From Bacteroidota bacterium (lineage in GTDB: Bacteria > Bacteroidota > Bacteroidia > AKYH767-A > OLB10), in contig JADJOZ010000007.1 in assembly GCA_016713525.1 (NCBI GenBank), positions 1-64,000 of the forward strand: 64,000 nt of DNA. The letters run 5' to 3'. The position numbers and the translations under genes are program-made. Of the stretch, positions 38,279 through 50,033 are shown one piece after another. The notes under the pieces were generated by a model that saw only the letters and a program-made list of their open reading frames with translations, did no database searches and was not told the DNA's origin. Each line of letters opens with the position of its first letter. Position 1 is the stretch's first letter.

Positions 38279-41087
38279 CTATCTAAACACTGATACTGTT
38301 CCAGTCAACTTATCAATTCGGCTATAAAGTATAAAATAGTATACTCCTTCGGGCACATTCACTCCATTGTGTTTACCATCCCATTTAAATTGCTTATTAT
38401 CTGATTGAAATACCTGTTGCCCCCAGCGATTAAAGATTTTAATGCTAATCTCTTCACATAGTTCTGTATATTTTAATTCAAAAAGATCATTAAGCCCATC
38501 ATTATTGGGGGTAAAGACATTTGGAATAAATAAACCAGCAATTGAATTTTCATCAATTATTAAAGTTCTCTGTGCAGTATCTGCACAGATAGTTCCTTCA
38601 TTAACAATTAACATCACTTCATAAAATCCAGATTGTTGATACTCATAAATGGGGTTCTGTTCGAAACTAGTGCCCCCATCTCCAAAATACCAACTCCAAG
38701 AGAATTCGTTTAAGCTCGAATCAAAGAAATTAACCAGTTTCGTACATTCATTTATACTGAAAGAAAAATTTGCTTCGGGTTGCTGTATCGCATTTATTTC
38801 TAAAACCTGGATAAGGCTATCAATACCACATTCATTTTCAGCAATGAGCAAAACATTATACGAACCTATATCCTGATACAGATGTATAAAGGACGTATCA
38901 AAACTTGTTGTTCCATCACCTAAATACCAACTAATTGAATCATAGAATTCTGATAAATTCATAAAACTTACCGATGGATCGCACAGTTGTTCAACATAAG
39001 TAAATGAAGCATTGGGCATTTCAAAATTCATGAGATTCAATTGTGAAGTTAAAGTATCGGCACCACATGAATTACTTGCAATTAGAGTAATATCATAACT
39101 GCCAGAATCGGCATAAGTATGAAAAGGAGATTGAGAAGAACTTGAAGAGCCATCACCAAAATCCCAAAACCAACCAGTAGTATTTAGTGATGAATCATAA
39201 AATGTGACAATGTTGCTGCACCATGTTGTATCCAACGAAAAAGCTGCAATCGGAATGGAACTCGGATTAATTGTAATTTCAACTTCAAATGTATCACTTC
39301 CGCAAGAATTAAATGCAATCAACGAAATAGTATAAGTACCAGGTAGCGCGAAACTATGCAACACATTTGGAGAATTTCCAGTAGTACCATCGCCAAAATC
39401 CCAAATTAAAGTACTATCATTTTGAGAAGTAGAAGTTAAAATTACCTCCAGCTCACAATTCACAATAGAATAATTAAAGGAGGAAACCGGATCTAACGGA
39501 GGGCCTACATGAATGTTTTGGATAAATGTATCTATACATCCAAAGCTATTTGAAATAACAAGCTGTACATTGTAATCTCCGGTATCCGGGAAAACATGGA
39601 CAGGTGACATTGTTGAAGACAACACTCCATCACCGAAATTCCAATAAGAATTGCTTAACATTGGTGAAGTATTTGTAAAAGTTACAGCTAAACCTGAGCA
39701 ATCGAAGCTATAAGTAAAAGAAGCTAAAGCAGAAGGTAGCACAGTTATGGTAACCGTATCCGTAGCTGTCAAAGGACACAAACCAACACTTGTAACAGTT
39801 AATATGTAAGTTGTGGTAACTGATGGTGACACGACAGGGTTAGGCAAAGTTCCAGCTCCATTATTCCATAAATAATTTAATCCGGGTTGAGGCAAGCTTC
39901 CTAATTGAATTGATTCACCCTCACAAATAGTTTTATCAATTCCGGCAGCAGCACTGGGAACTGGACTAAAATTAAGATTGAAAGCGACTTTTATTAATCC
40001 CTACCCCTCCATCAACCGCATCATGAATAGTACCATTGCATTGTCCATTTCCTTAACTCCACCCAAAATTGAAGTAGTAACATTGACAGGAAAACCAGAT
40101 AATCCAGATTTTAGGATCACTCCTCCACCTCCTCCACCTCCATTTCCATGGCATTGGGGAATGTAAAATTGATCTCCCCCTTTTCCACCGTTTACATTCA
40201 GCTGCAAATTTCCTGTGAACGAGCTTACATCTAATATGATTGTCCCACCACCTCCACCTCCAGCACCATCAATTCCAGCAGCGATTGCCACAGAATTACC
40301 TTGAGATCGAATTTGATTACCATTCCCTATAATTGCACTTGCACTCACAAAAACAATTCCTCCACCATCTTCACCATCTGAGCCTTCAGAATTATTTTGA
40401 TAAATGTCATTACCTCCGCCTCCCCCATTAGCACATGCACCACGACCAGCTGTCAATGTAGATGGAATGTCAGCAATACTTTCACCTTTTTCACCTCCTC
40501 TTCCGGTATTATAATTAAAAGCATAACTATTAAAAAAAGCTGAATAATAATTAAGAGAGGCATTTCCTCCTCGAAAACCTTTCCCATTCACATCAATATT
40601 AGCATTTAAAGTAACTGATCCTTGAAGCAAATAAAGCTAAAACACCCCCTATTTGCCCATTCCATGGAGCTGCAGTTAATGTTCCCGTAACGGTAACATT
40701 TGTATAGGAAGGTACCCGGACCAATTGCAATGACCCTGTGGCAGTATAAGAATTCAAAAGTTTAGTATTCAGGACTAAACTACCTGTTGAGACACTCTTA
40801 ACAGTAGAAAATTCATAATTTCCTGAATTTCCATGATTAAGAACTGAGCCAAAATTACTTGTATTGCTAACATCAATTGTTGCACCTTTCATTTGAATAA
40901 GCAACACGGTATCATCTACACTAAAACCAGCCGTGGAAGTAACATAAAGTGAGTCAATGCAGTTTCCTCCTCCAAGCTGATTCACTTTAACATAATGATT
41001 TATCACTCCCGATATATTGGTATTTTGCGAATAAACCGGGATGCTCCAAAAAGCTAAGCAACTTAATATGTAAAAAATCCGGGCCAT
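38279..41087 (-). CDS. glycine-rich/PKD T9SS protein with type B (gliding-motility) C-terminal domain, frameshifted
   Basis: One gene of about 935 residues on the minus strand. Signal peptide (FYILSCLAFWSIPVYSQ), an N-terminal beta domain (VDDTVLLIQMKGATI), a glycine-rich region with GGNDIYQNN and long G runs, then about six PKD domains (WNFGDGVLS, WDFGDGTTG, WDFGDGSSS, WYLGDGTTS, WYFGDGGTS). It ends in the T9SS type B domain FIPNVFTPNNDGLNDLF...IKIFNRWGQQVFQ...VPEGVYYFILYSR. Frame changes near 40624 (extra A), 40053 and 40000 split it into three open frames; joining them restores LFASGSVTLNAN and VAFNLNFSPVPSAAAG. It is probably a T9SS-exported adhesin. Confidence 0.85.
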
Positions 41088-41178
41088 ACTATTTCGATTA
41101 AAGGATTATTGGAAAATCTTAGGATCCTGAAGCAAATTTTGCCTTAAAAATACATATTAGATTTGTAATTTCCAAACC

Positions 41179-43001
41179 CTATAACCATTCACCTAAAACA
41201 GCCAATCTCCATACCAGAACAGCTTTTGAATTATCACCGTTCTGATAGTCCTTAAAAATTTGCTTGACTTTTGATTTATCGGTAAAATCGGGCAGTTTCC
41301 GGTGGTTCTCTACCAAATGCTTCAAGGGTCCCCGAAGCCATTTACTTTCTCCTGGAGTTACAAATCCCTTTTTATCTTTTCGGGCATAAATGGCTTCCGG
41401 AAGAAGTGGCTTTAGAGCTTCACGAAGAATGTACTTGGTATCCTGTTGTTTAATTTTGTCTTCATCAGCCAGTGTAAAGGCAAACTCCACTAATCTGTGA
41501 TCAAGAAATGGAACCCTGGACTCAACTGAAAAAGCCATCGAATTCCTGTCTTCATACTGAAGTAATGATGGAAGGCTTGTAGTAAAAAGCAAATGATAAA
41601 GGAAATTGTCGAGTTTAGAACCCGGCACTTTATCAAGCTGGAAAGCAGGATCATCAATGTTTGCACTAACCAAAAAAGGGTAATAATTTTTAAATTCAAA
41701 ATCATACAAGTATTGCTCATGCTTCATTGTTGAAAGCATTGATTTACCAAAATGCGAAATTGTTTTAATCCCTGAATTACCAATTCGCTTGTTAACAGCA
41801 AATGTTTCAGTAATCGCATCAGCTAACTTTGCTTTTTGCAACATCCCTCCTATCAATCTGTAAAAAGAGTGCATATAACCGGCAAGGTATTCATCGGAAC
41901 CCTGCCCATCAAGTACAACTTTGATTCCCGATTCTGAAATTAATTTCATCAAAAAATACTGAGAAATAAATGATGAACCGGATGAGGGAGCATCCAGATG
42001 GTATGCAGCCTTATCAAAATGATTCCTGACATCATCATCGGTTGGAGAAAAATAAACCGGATCCACATGTGGATATTTCTTCAATACTTCATTAATGAAA
42101 GGTCTTTCATCAACATCACCTTTACCTTCATAGAAAATACTGAAGCTCTTGTAAGGCAAACCCTCAGAAATTTTTTGTACCATAGCTACAATGGCACTGC
42201 TGTCAAGTCCACCACTCAAACAGCTACCAACCGGTACATCACTTCTTAAATGAATCTTTATACTATCGGCAAACAACTCATAAAACCTGGTCTTCTTTTC
42301 ATCAAAACTTAGGTTAGCATACTTACCGGTTTCAGGTTTCCAGTATTGTTCCACTTTAACTTTTCCATCTGAATAAAAAAGATTGCATGCAGCAGGAAGT
42401 GCTTTTACATATTTAAAATATGTTTCATCATTATAACCTAACCATCCCATTTGCAATCCACGTGCCACCTGGTTTATATTCAGATCATTTTTAAAGTGTG
42501 GTGAAGCTTTCAGAGTTTTTATCTCACTGGCAAAATAAAATGTACTTCCAGTATGAATATAGTAAAATGGTTTAATTCCAAAACGATCGCGACTGACAAA
42601 AAGTTCCTTGGTAGTTTTATTATAAATTACAAAGCCCACATTCCAACAAAATGATTCACACATGCGCTACCCCATTCTTCATAAGCATGTAAAATGACTT
42701 CAGAATCGGAATGCGTATGAAACTGGTGACCCTTTTGCAGGAGCAGTTGTTTTATCTCCACATAATTATATATTTCACCATTATAAACCATGGTGAAATT
42801 CTTATAGTGCATTGGCTGATTGGCAGCCTCTGTCAGGTCAATAATGCTGAGTCGGTTGTGTCCGAGAAAAATATGATCATCATTCCAAATTCCGGTATCA
42901 TCGGGACCACGATGGTGTTGAATATGAAGCATCTGATCCAATAACCGGGAATTATCGGATGAAGGTTGAGTTTGATCGAGTATGCCGGCTATTCCGCACA
43001 T
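41179..43001 (-). CDS. asnB: asparagine synthase (glutamine-hydrolysing), one frameshift
   Basis: AsnB-type amidotransferase, about 607 residues. The N-terminal Ntn glutaminase starts MCGIAGIL (Cys2 nucleophile) with HHRGPDD, HNRLSIIDL and MVYNGEIYNY. The synthetase half has the ATP pyrophosphatase loop SCLSGGLDSSAIV, VLDGQGSDEYLAGY and SVESRVPFLDHRLVEFA. One T is missing near 42632, so GMWAF reads into a stop; the second part resumes with VIYNKTTKELFVSRDRFG. Besides asparagine synthesis, members near polysaccharide genes amidate sugar carboxylates or build other amides. The neighbours here make that possible but unproven. Confidence 0.92.
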
Positions 43002-43456
43002 TGGATAATCAGGTAATTAGGTAATGTGTTGATGGTACCGGAGCGCAGATATGAAGGGGTGTAGAATGGAAGGAAAGCTGCTTCAGGAAGCTAATTGCCA
43101 TTTCCCTCAACTGACATCTTCGATTAATTGCTAACAAACCCTCTTGTCAACATGCCACCACGCCCACTTAGTCTTCAACACTTAATTTATCCACAAAAGT
43201 AATCAAAAACCAAATAATGAATTAAATCAATCAACATATCTCTTCTTTCTCATACCGGGCACCTCTTTTACTTCCAATTTAAGAGAATAAATCTGGATAT
43301 CGAGCGAACTTGTGTGGATTTTGGTATTTAACTGGCATGCCCTTATGAATTGATAAATCGTGGGCTAAACATCAAATAGGCATTAAAAATACGCTCGTAT
43401 AAGTTGGATACTTAAAAGAATAGTCTATTTTTCAGAATCCTTTGAACGTTCTGCAA
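43002..43456. other. intergenic region without a recognisable gene
   Basis: The 455 bases between asnB and the LpxD-like gene hold no sustained frame, RNA or obvious repeat on either strand. The asnB promoter should lie in its left part. Confidence 0.5.
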
Positions 43457-44404
43457 TTATTTCTTTTGCTGCTCTCTTAAAATTAAAAAGTCTTTAATAG
43501 CCATAGCAGGATTACCAATCACCACTTCATTATCAGCGACATCTTTAGTCACCACACTTCCCAGCCCAACGGTACTGTTTCTACCAAGTTTAATTGCATT
43601 GCGTATGGTACCGGCTGGAGCAACCCAGCTATTAGGACCAATTTCAACACTACCTGCAATCATTGAACATGCAATTATCAATGAGTATTCACCAATCACA
43701 ACATTATGTGCAATGTGCACCAGGTTGTCAATTTTAACTCCTTTTCCGATGATGGTATCAGACAACGATCCTCTGTCGATACACGTATTATTTCCTATTT
43801 CAACATAATCATTAAGCACCACTCTTCCATAATGTGGAAACAATTCAATATCGCCGGAGTCAAGTTTATTGTAACCAAACCCATATCCACCAATTGTATT
43901 GTTTGATCCAATTTTCACATAATTTCCAATGCTGGAATTATTGATAACGGTATTGGCCAAAATTGTGCAACTATTGCCAATTACAGAAGTAGCATCAATA
44001 TAAACGTTGGCTCCTAACTTAACACAATTTCCGATCACAGCTCCAGGTTCAATTACAGCAGAAGGGTGAATTTCGCTAGAAGAATTTGGTTTTTCGAAAT
44101 CTAAAAATTTCACACAATAGTCAACAAGGATTTTCTTGGGATTGTCGTGAAATAAAAATGCTTTGCCCTCAACATTAATGTCAGTATTCATAAAGCTTTC
44201 AGGCATAATGATCAACTTACATTTTGTATTGGCAAGTAGCTGCGTGACATCTTTAAGATATTTTACCGTTATCATTGAAATGTTAGAATCATCACATAAA
44301 TCAATAGCCCTGGGCAAATTAATTTCATGATGATTATCTAATCCGAAATTTCGGGTAGTAAAACCGTTGCTTACATGCCAGTTGATGATTTCAATAAGTT
44401 TCAC
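43457..44404 (-). CDS. LpxD-like left-handed beta-helix N-acyltransferase
   Basis: The 315-residue protein has an N-terminal domain (INLPRAIDLCDDSNISMIT, FLFHDNPKKILVDYCVKF) and, from about 110, a run of hexapeptide repeats (IHPSAVIEPGAVIGNCVKLGANVYID) with the catalytic-type HIAHNVVIGEYSLI. This is the layout of UDP-3-O-acyl-glucosamine N-acyltransferase LpxD. It lacks the usual setting next to lpxC/lpxA. With the PIG-L deacetylase 12 bases upstream, it more likely re-acylates an amino sugar in surface-polysaccharide synthesis (inference). Confidence 0.8.
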   Translation of the reverse strand: MKLIEIINWHVSNGFTTRNFGLDNHHEINLPRAIDLCDDSNISMITVKYLKDVTQLLANTKCKLIIMPESFMNTDINVEGKAFLFHDNPKKILVDYCVKFLDFEKPNSSSEIHPSAVIEPGAVIGNCVKLGANVYIDATSVIGNSCTILANTVINNSSIGNYVKIGSNNTIGGYGFGYNKLDSGDIELFPHYGRVVLNDYVEIGNNTCIDRGSLSDTIIGKGVKIDNLVHIAHNVVIGEYSLIIACSMIAGSVEIGPNSWVAPAGTIRNAIKLGRNSTVGLGSVVTKDVADNEVVIGNPAMAIKDFLILREQQKK

Positions 44405-44416
44405 AGGATATATATT

Positions 44417-45058
44417 TTAAGCTGATATCATTCTTATCAATTCAAATGATTCGGCATATTTTTTCATGATTTGACCGCCTCTTAAAATTGCCAGTGAACG
44501 GATGAATTCAGGATTACTGTATAAACGAAACCCCTGTGATTTATATAAATTGATTGCATCAATATTGCTTTGAATATGCGATTCTTCAAGCACATTATAA
44601 ACAAAGGAATTAAAACCAAAATTATTCCATGGCATTTCATATCCTAACAAATTGTTGAATTTAAATGCCCTCTTACCTTCTTCATAAATGGTTTTGTGGT
44701 CCTGATGGATATCACTTGAACTTGGAATAAACACCAGATCTGGTTTTATTTTATTCCTCTGTACAATTATTTCTTCAAGGATTTGCTGCCGGTGAGCCGG
44801 GAAATCGCGCACTGCAAAATCATAAACGATCAAGTTTTCTCTTGGCACGCCCAAAGAAGCGAGAGATGCGTACATTTCTTTTTCAATGGTTCCAACTTCG
44901 AAACCATCTGGAGTACTTTTTTCGCATAAACTATAAACAATGATGAAAACCTCCTTTTTTTGTGCAATCAATTTAGCAATGGTGCCTCCCAAACCGAATT
45001 CAGCATCATCGGGATGAGGAGCCAGCACCAATATTCTGTTCACTTCGTTAAATATCAT
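44417..45058 (-). CDS. PIG-L family N-acetyl-sugar deacetylase
   Basis: The 213-residue protein opens RILVLAPHPDDAEFGLGGTIA, the AHPDD zinc motif of PIG-L/LmbE deacetylases, and carries the second zinc-site segment FIPSSSDIHQDHKT. These enzymes remove the acetyl group from N-acetylglucosamine-type substrates. Its first codons overlap wecB by 11 bases, and the acyltransferase follows. The three could epimerise, deacetylate and re-acylate one UDP-amino sugar (inference). Confidence 0.9.
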   Translation of the reverse strand: MIFNEVNRILVLAPHPDDAEFGLGGTIAKLIAQKKEVFIIVYSLCEKSTPDGFEVGTIEKEMYASLASLGVPRENLIVYDFAVRDFPAHRQQILEEIIVQRNKIKPDLVFIPSSSDIHQDHKTIYEEGKRAFKFNNLLGYEMPWNNFGFNSFVYNVLEESHIQSNIDAINLYKSQGFRLYSNPEFIRSLAILRGGQIMKKYAESFELIRMISA

Positions 45059-46206
45059 TTTTTATCGTTTTTATTATTTGCTCACAAATAAATTCAGCAC
45101 TTCTGCCATCGCCAAAAATTTGAGGAAATCCAATTACCTTGTTTTCCATAAAATGTTTTGTGCCTTCACACAATAAATCAAAGTTATTTCCAACCAATCT
45201 GGCGTTTCCCGATTTCACCAGTTCCACCCAGGGGGTTTCTTCCAACATAATCAAGCATGGCTTTTCCATAAAATACGCTTCTTTTTGAACACCACCTGAG
45301 TCGGTAATAACCATATCGGAATACTTTTCAAGTCCGATCATCTCTATGAAGGAGACAGCGGGAATAGCAAACAAACCTGATTTATTCATCATTGCTGATA
45401 AGTCCTGGTTCGAATCAATTAGAATTCGAGTGCGTGGATGAATCGGAAAAATAATCATTTTCTTCAATACATCAATCGAGTAATGAAAAAATCTCAAAAT
45501 CTCCATAAGGTTTTGAGGATCATCGACGTTCGAAGGCCTGTGTGCGGTCACTAAAAAAGTAGTTACTAAGCGGAAGATTCAAAGCTTCACATAAATTCTT
45601 GAAGTATGAATCAGCCTTATCTCTAAAATACAGCGTATTATCATACATAATATCACCACACCGGTAAACTCTTGGAGAATTTAACAATAAAGCAGAAGAT
45701 TCTTTAATTTCTAATGAAAATCCTTCCTTTTCTAAACATACCATACCATCATCAGATGGAACAAAGAGCATTGAGGAAGTGTGATCACATATTAGCCGAT
45801 TCACTTCTTCAGGAAATATTTTATTGTAAGATCTAACGCCTGCTTCTACATGAATAACAGGTATGTGTCGCTTCACTCCTACCAGGCATGCTGCCAGTGT
45901 TGAGTTGGTATCTCCATAAAGCAGAATTGCATCGGGCTTTTCAGTCTCCACCACATCATCAACGGCAATCATTATTTTAGCAGTTTGATGTGCATGGTTT
46001 GATGACCCTACATTTAAATTATATTTTTCTTTTGGAATCTTTAATTCCGTAAAAAACACATCCGACATATTGGCGTCATAATGTTGGCCGGTATGCACAA
46101 TTACTTCTTCAATACTATTCGAAAAGTTGGCAGCAATAGCTCTGCTGATGGCTGCTGATTTAATGAACTGTGGACGAGCTCCTACTATGGTTAGTAATTT
46201 AATCAT
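45048..46206 (-). CDS. wecB: UDP-N-acetylglucosamine 2-epimerase (non-hydrolysing), one frameshift
   Basis: WecB interconverts UDP-GlcNAc and UDP-ManNAc. The ATG at 46206 gives MIKLLTIVGARPQFIKSAA, with VHTGQHYDANMSDVFF, LLYGDTNSTLAACLVG, IHVEAGVRSYN and FPEEVNRLICDH. The frame changes near 45555 where one T too many in a T6 run interrupts NYF-(L)VTAHRPSNVD. The rest (FPIHPRTRILID, VITDSGGVQKEAYFMEKPCLIMLEETPWVELV) is normal. Total is about 385 residues. The start overlaps the end of the preceding glycosyltransferase by 8 bases. Confidence 0.94.
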
Positions 46207-47513
46207 GTTTAATCTGATCATCAAGTAATGCGACCAGTCGTTTGGTTAAGTTTTTGTAAGAAAATTGTTCAACATTTACTGAATTGCATACATTAGAATT
46301 ATTTCGAAATTTAGTATAAAATTTGGTAACGGAATTTTTTATCGAACCGAAGTCACCAAATTCACACACATCACCTGCGGCACATTCATTCAAAATACCA
46401 GCTGCATCACCGTTTGCAGGACCAATCAATAAAATTGGCCGGTTTGCCTGAAGGTATTCAAATATTTTTCCCGAAACCACAAATTCAGGATTTTCAATTC
46501 TGTCGATGGGCAACAATAATACCTGAGCCGATCGTTGATATGATTTAGCAGTGTTGTGATCGACATGATGAATATGATTAAGAAAATTATTAAGCCCATA
46601 TTTTTCGAGAGACTTTAAAACAACATCCGCCACGTTACCAACTAACTTTATTTCGAGATCTCTTGCAAACTGAGGATCTGCCTTTTGCATCTCACCAAGT
46701 ACAGCCCAAAGATCATTACAGTTTCTGTTATGTAAGAAACTGCCAACATGTACTATCGTGAATTTAGTATCAAGTTCAGACACTTCTTTACTTGATAGTT
46801 CACCCTCAAACCCATTGTGAAGAACGCTGCAGTTAACATTATATTTCTCGCGAAACTCAGTTTGTATAGCATTTCCAACTACCAAAACAAGATTTGAATT
46901 TAATATCACATCTTTTTCCATTTGGGCATGTTTCTGCATTGCAAAACCCGACAAATTCATTTTCTTCAAATAATCCATGCTGGTCCACGGGTCTCTGAAA
47001 TCGGAGATCCAGGGAATATTAAATTCCTTATGAAGTTTGTATCCAATCAGATGTGTACTGTGTGGTGGACCGGTTGTAATTATTACATCCACAGGATTAG
47101 TTGCAAGTAATTTGCTAAGGTAGTTGAAAGAGGGTTTAATCCAGAATTTACGTGCATCGGGTATAAAAAAATTACCCCTGATAACCCACAAAAGCTTTTT
47201 GAATAACGAATGATCAACATCCGACTGTTGCTGCATCTTGTAAATGTTTTTCGATTTACTGCTTCTGTTGCTGAACAAAGTGAGCAAATTATTGGGTTCG
47301 GGAACTTTCACACGATGCACTTCTATTCCTTGTGGCACCTTTCCCAGTAAATTAGAATCCAGAATTGGGTATTGAGCATCCCTGGCAGTAAATATCGAAG
47401 GAGTCCAGCCGAATGAAGGTAAATTTTTTAGAGAACTGGATCCACCGATGTACACCTATTCCACCCGCTGGGGGCCAGTAATAGGTAATGATCAGCACTT
47501 TCCTTGGGTTCAT
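46199..47513 (-). CDS. GT-B (group 1) glycosyltransferase, one frameshift
   Basis: About 437 residues. The true start is the ATG at 47513, which forms an ATGA overlap with the stop of the YfhO gene. It reads MNPRKVLIITYYWPPAGGIGVHRWIQFSK, the WPPxGGxGxxR loop typical of this group. An A-run error near 47428 shifts the frame to KNLPSFGWTPSIFT. Later parts include VIITTGPPHSTHLIGYKLH, WISDFRDPW, IVHVGSFLHNRN and the donor-site VVSGKIFEYLQANRPILLIG. It probably extends a surface glycan. Confidence 0.88.
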
Positions 47514-49942
47514 GATACGGAGCGCTTATCATTAGAACCTGAATTTCGTAATTCCATAAACACACCGCCAACAAAAATCAGCAACACAAGTATGGATCCT
47601 GCAAGTGCAATTTTCTCTCCAGTGTAATAGGTTTTAGGTTCAAACTTAAATTCAATGGTGTGATTTCCAGCAGGTATTTTCATTGCCCGCAGCACATAAT
47701 TAGCTCTTAAATGAGGAACAGGTTTGCCATCGATATAAGCATTCCAACCTTTATCATAATAGATTTCTGAAAACACGGCCAATTGATTACTTTGCAATTT
47801 AGTTGTATAAGTAAGATGATTTGCCTTATAAGCAGTAAGTTTGATTACTCCTGTAGAATCATACTGTGGATTAAATCCTGCAAGTTGATCTTTAAATCTT
47901 ACATCAATAATTGCAGTTTGCGAAGGAACGAAATCAGTCAGCGCTGTAATTTCAGAATCGGCATTGGCAACCAGTTTAAATTCTTTCACAAACCAGGCTG
48001 GTCCAAGTGCCCCGGGATTCCTTTGTGGCAATGGGCGATTTGTTTCGCGGTCAGGAACAATAAAATAGCGGGTATTCAACATATCGAGTACAGCCATATT
48101 ATTTCTGCTAATCTGATATTCGATCAATTCCTGATATCTCTTCAATTTTGCTCCGTGGTAACCACCAATAGAGTTATGAAAATAGGAAGTACCTGCATCA
48201 TTAAAAGTGCTTACCGACATATTCATCACTCTGTAACCGGGTTCTTTGTCCTGCAGTATAGCCAGATCAGCATCTGATGGCTGGAAAGGTTGTTTCGCTT
48301 TAGAAGCAGAAACAAAATTGTCAGAATCAAGATACCGTTTGTCAACTACCCAAAGATCAACTAAAATAAACCCGGCAAGCAACCATACTGCCAAATGCTG
48401 TTTGATAGTTCCTTTGACTGTGAAATATAGTACTCCAAATGCTGCTGCTATAAAGAACAAAGACCTGAATGCATCCATCCGTAAGGCAGACTGTCTGTCT
48501 TTCAGGAGTGCTTCCAATAGCCAGGGATAATCCTTATAATTTGCATCACCGGTTGAACTGAAATCGCCGGCAAGCGAAGGAACAATAAAATAAATTAAGC
48601 AAATACCTCCTGTAATATAAAATGAGTAAAGCAAAGCTTTATTCTTTTCAGCAGGAAGAATTTTACCATCAAACAATTTCGCTAATGCCAGAATTCCAAG
48701 CAAGGGAACTGTAAATGCGAGCAAGGAAAGAATGATAGTTACTGCACGAAATTTGTTGTATCCCGGAAAATGATGAAAGAAAAATTCATTGAATCCCATG
48801 AAATTTTTTCCCCATGAAAGCATGATAAATAAAATTGTGGTAATTACAAGCCACCATTTATACTCACCCTTAACAAGGAACATTCCCACAACAAACAGAA
48901 AAATCATAATTGCACCCACATAAGTTGGACCGGCAGTAACCGACTGTTCTCCCCAATACATAGGAGCATTTTGGGTGAAACGCTTAGCATTAGCCGCGTT
49001 TCCATTGTCAGCTAATGCCTGGTAGGTTGCTGAATTAGGACCTAGCTCTGAAGTACTGGAACCACCGTAGAAATCAGGTATTAACAAAGTCATAGTCTCA
49101 TAAATCCCATAACTCCAGCTGAAGGCATAGTCCATATCGAGACCTGTACTAACGCTTTTTTCGGTTAGTTCAGATGGTCCGCGGGTTGTATCTTTCCCAT
49201 ATTCATAGGTAAGCATTAATCCGGTAATGTTAGGTAAGATGGCAAGTACTGCTGCTATCATTAACACGGCTGCTGCTTTAGCAAAATCAGGCAGTATTTT
49301 TTCTTTGATAGCAAATACCAATTTTACCAGCATCCACAAGCCTATGGCAATAGCCAGATAATACGTTATCTGTAAGTGATTCGCATAAATTTGCAGTGAA
49401 AGTGCCATGGCAGTAATTGCACCACCAAGCAAGTATTTCTTGTTAAATGCAAATATAATTCCGGCTATGACAAGAGGTATTAAAGCAATGGCATGCACTT
49501 TAGAATTATGTCCGGCCATAACTATGATCAGATTATACGATGAAAAAGCAAAAGCCAGAGCTCCCGCAAATGCCATTTTAAAATCAATTTTCATTGATAG
49601 AAGCAACAGATAAAACCCAATTAAAGCAACAAAAATGTATGCAACAGGAACTGGTAACCCCAAAAACAGCACATCATTTACATATTTGATAAGGTTCGCA
49701 GGATAAAGAACTGAAATCTGATATGCAGGCATTCCTCCGAACATCGAGCGGGTCCAAAGTGGTTCTTCCTTGTATTTTTCACGAAAATCAACAATCTCCT
49801 TCGACATTCCCTCCCATTGGGCGATATCATGCTGTTCAATTACTTTTCCTTCCAGTACCGGAAAAAAGTAAGCAAGAGAAATAGCAATGAATGCGAGTAC
49901 CACAAGCAGGTGTGGTAATAATTTCTTGAAATCAATATTCAT
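47510..49942 (-). CDS. YfhO-family membrane protein (GT-C-like)
   Basis: The 810-residue protein has about 13 hydrophobic spans and a C-terminal soluble beta domain. The opening (YFFPVLEGKVIEQHDIAQWEGMSKEI, LWTRSMFGGMPAYQIS) and the end (YYDKGWNAYIDGKPVPHLRANYVLRAM, GNHTIEFKFEPKTYYTGEKIAL) are typical of YfhO. In firmicutes YfhO acts as a membrane glycosyltransferase decorating wall or lipoteichoic polymers, so a lipid-linked sugar donor role is likely but unproven here. It is translationally coupled to the following glycosyltransferase. Confidence 0.88.
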   Translation of the reverse strand: MNIDFKKLLPHLLVVLAFIAISLAYFFPVLEGKVIEQHDIAQWEGMSKEIVDFREKYKEEPLWTRSMFGGMPAYQISVLYPANLIKYVNDVLFLGLPVPVAYIFVALIGFYLLLLSMKIDFKMAFAGALAFAFSSYNLIIVMAGHNSKVHAIALIPLVIAGIIFAFNKKYLLGGAITAMALSLQIYANHLQITYYLAIAIGLWMLVKLVFAIKEKILPDFAKAAAVLMIAAVLAILPNITGLMLTYEYGKDTTRGPSELTEKSVSTGLDMDYAFSWSYGIYETMTLLIPDFYGGSSTSELGPNSATYQALADNGNAANAKRFTQNAPMYWGEQSVTAGPTYVGAIMIFLFVVGMFLVKGEYKWWLVITTILFIMLSWGKNFMGFNEFFFHHFPGYNKFRAVTIILSLLAFTVPLLGILALAKLFDGKILPAEKNKALLYSFYITGGICLIYFIVPSLAGDFSSTGDANYKDYPWLLEALLKDRQSALRMDAFRSLFFIAAAFGVLYFTVKGTIKQHLAVWLLAGFILVDLWVVDKRYLDSDNFVSASKAKQPFQPSDADLAILQDKEPGYRVMNMSVSTFNDAGTSYFHNSIGGYHGAKLKRYQELIEYQISRNNMAVLDMLNTRYFIVPDRETNRPLPQRNPGALGPAWFVKEFKLVANADSEITALTDFVPSQTAIIDVRFKDQLAGFNPQYDSTGVIKLTAYKANHLTYTTKLQSNQLAVFSEIYYDKGWNAYIDGKPVPHLRANYVLRAMKIPAGNHTIEFKFEPKTYYTGEKIALAGSILVLLIFVGGVFMELRNSGSNDKRSVS

Positions 49943-50033
49943 ACTTTACCGGTTTTGTGGATAACTACAGGATTGAAAATTACAGAAAATATTACAATTT
50001 CAGGATTGAAATCAGTTCGGACCAATAAGGAAA

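Noticed and set aside
39978..40166. Plus-strand proline-rich small protein
   Set aside because: The proline run is the complement of glycine codons in the minus-strand surface protein.
43002..43456. Hidden small RNA or gene in the gap after asnB
   Set aside because: No stable hairpin, promoter-terminator pair or sustained frame was found by eye.
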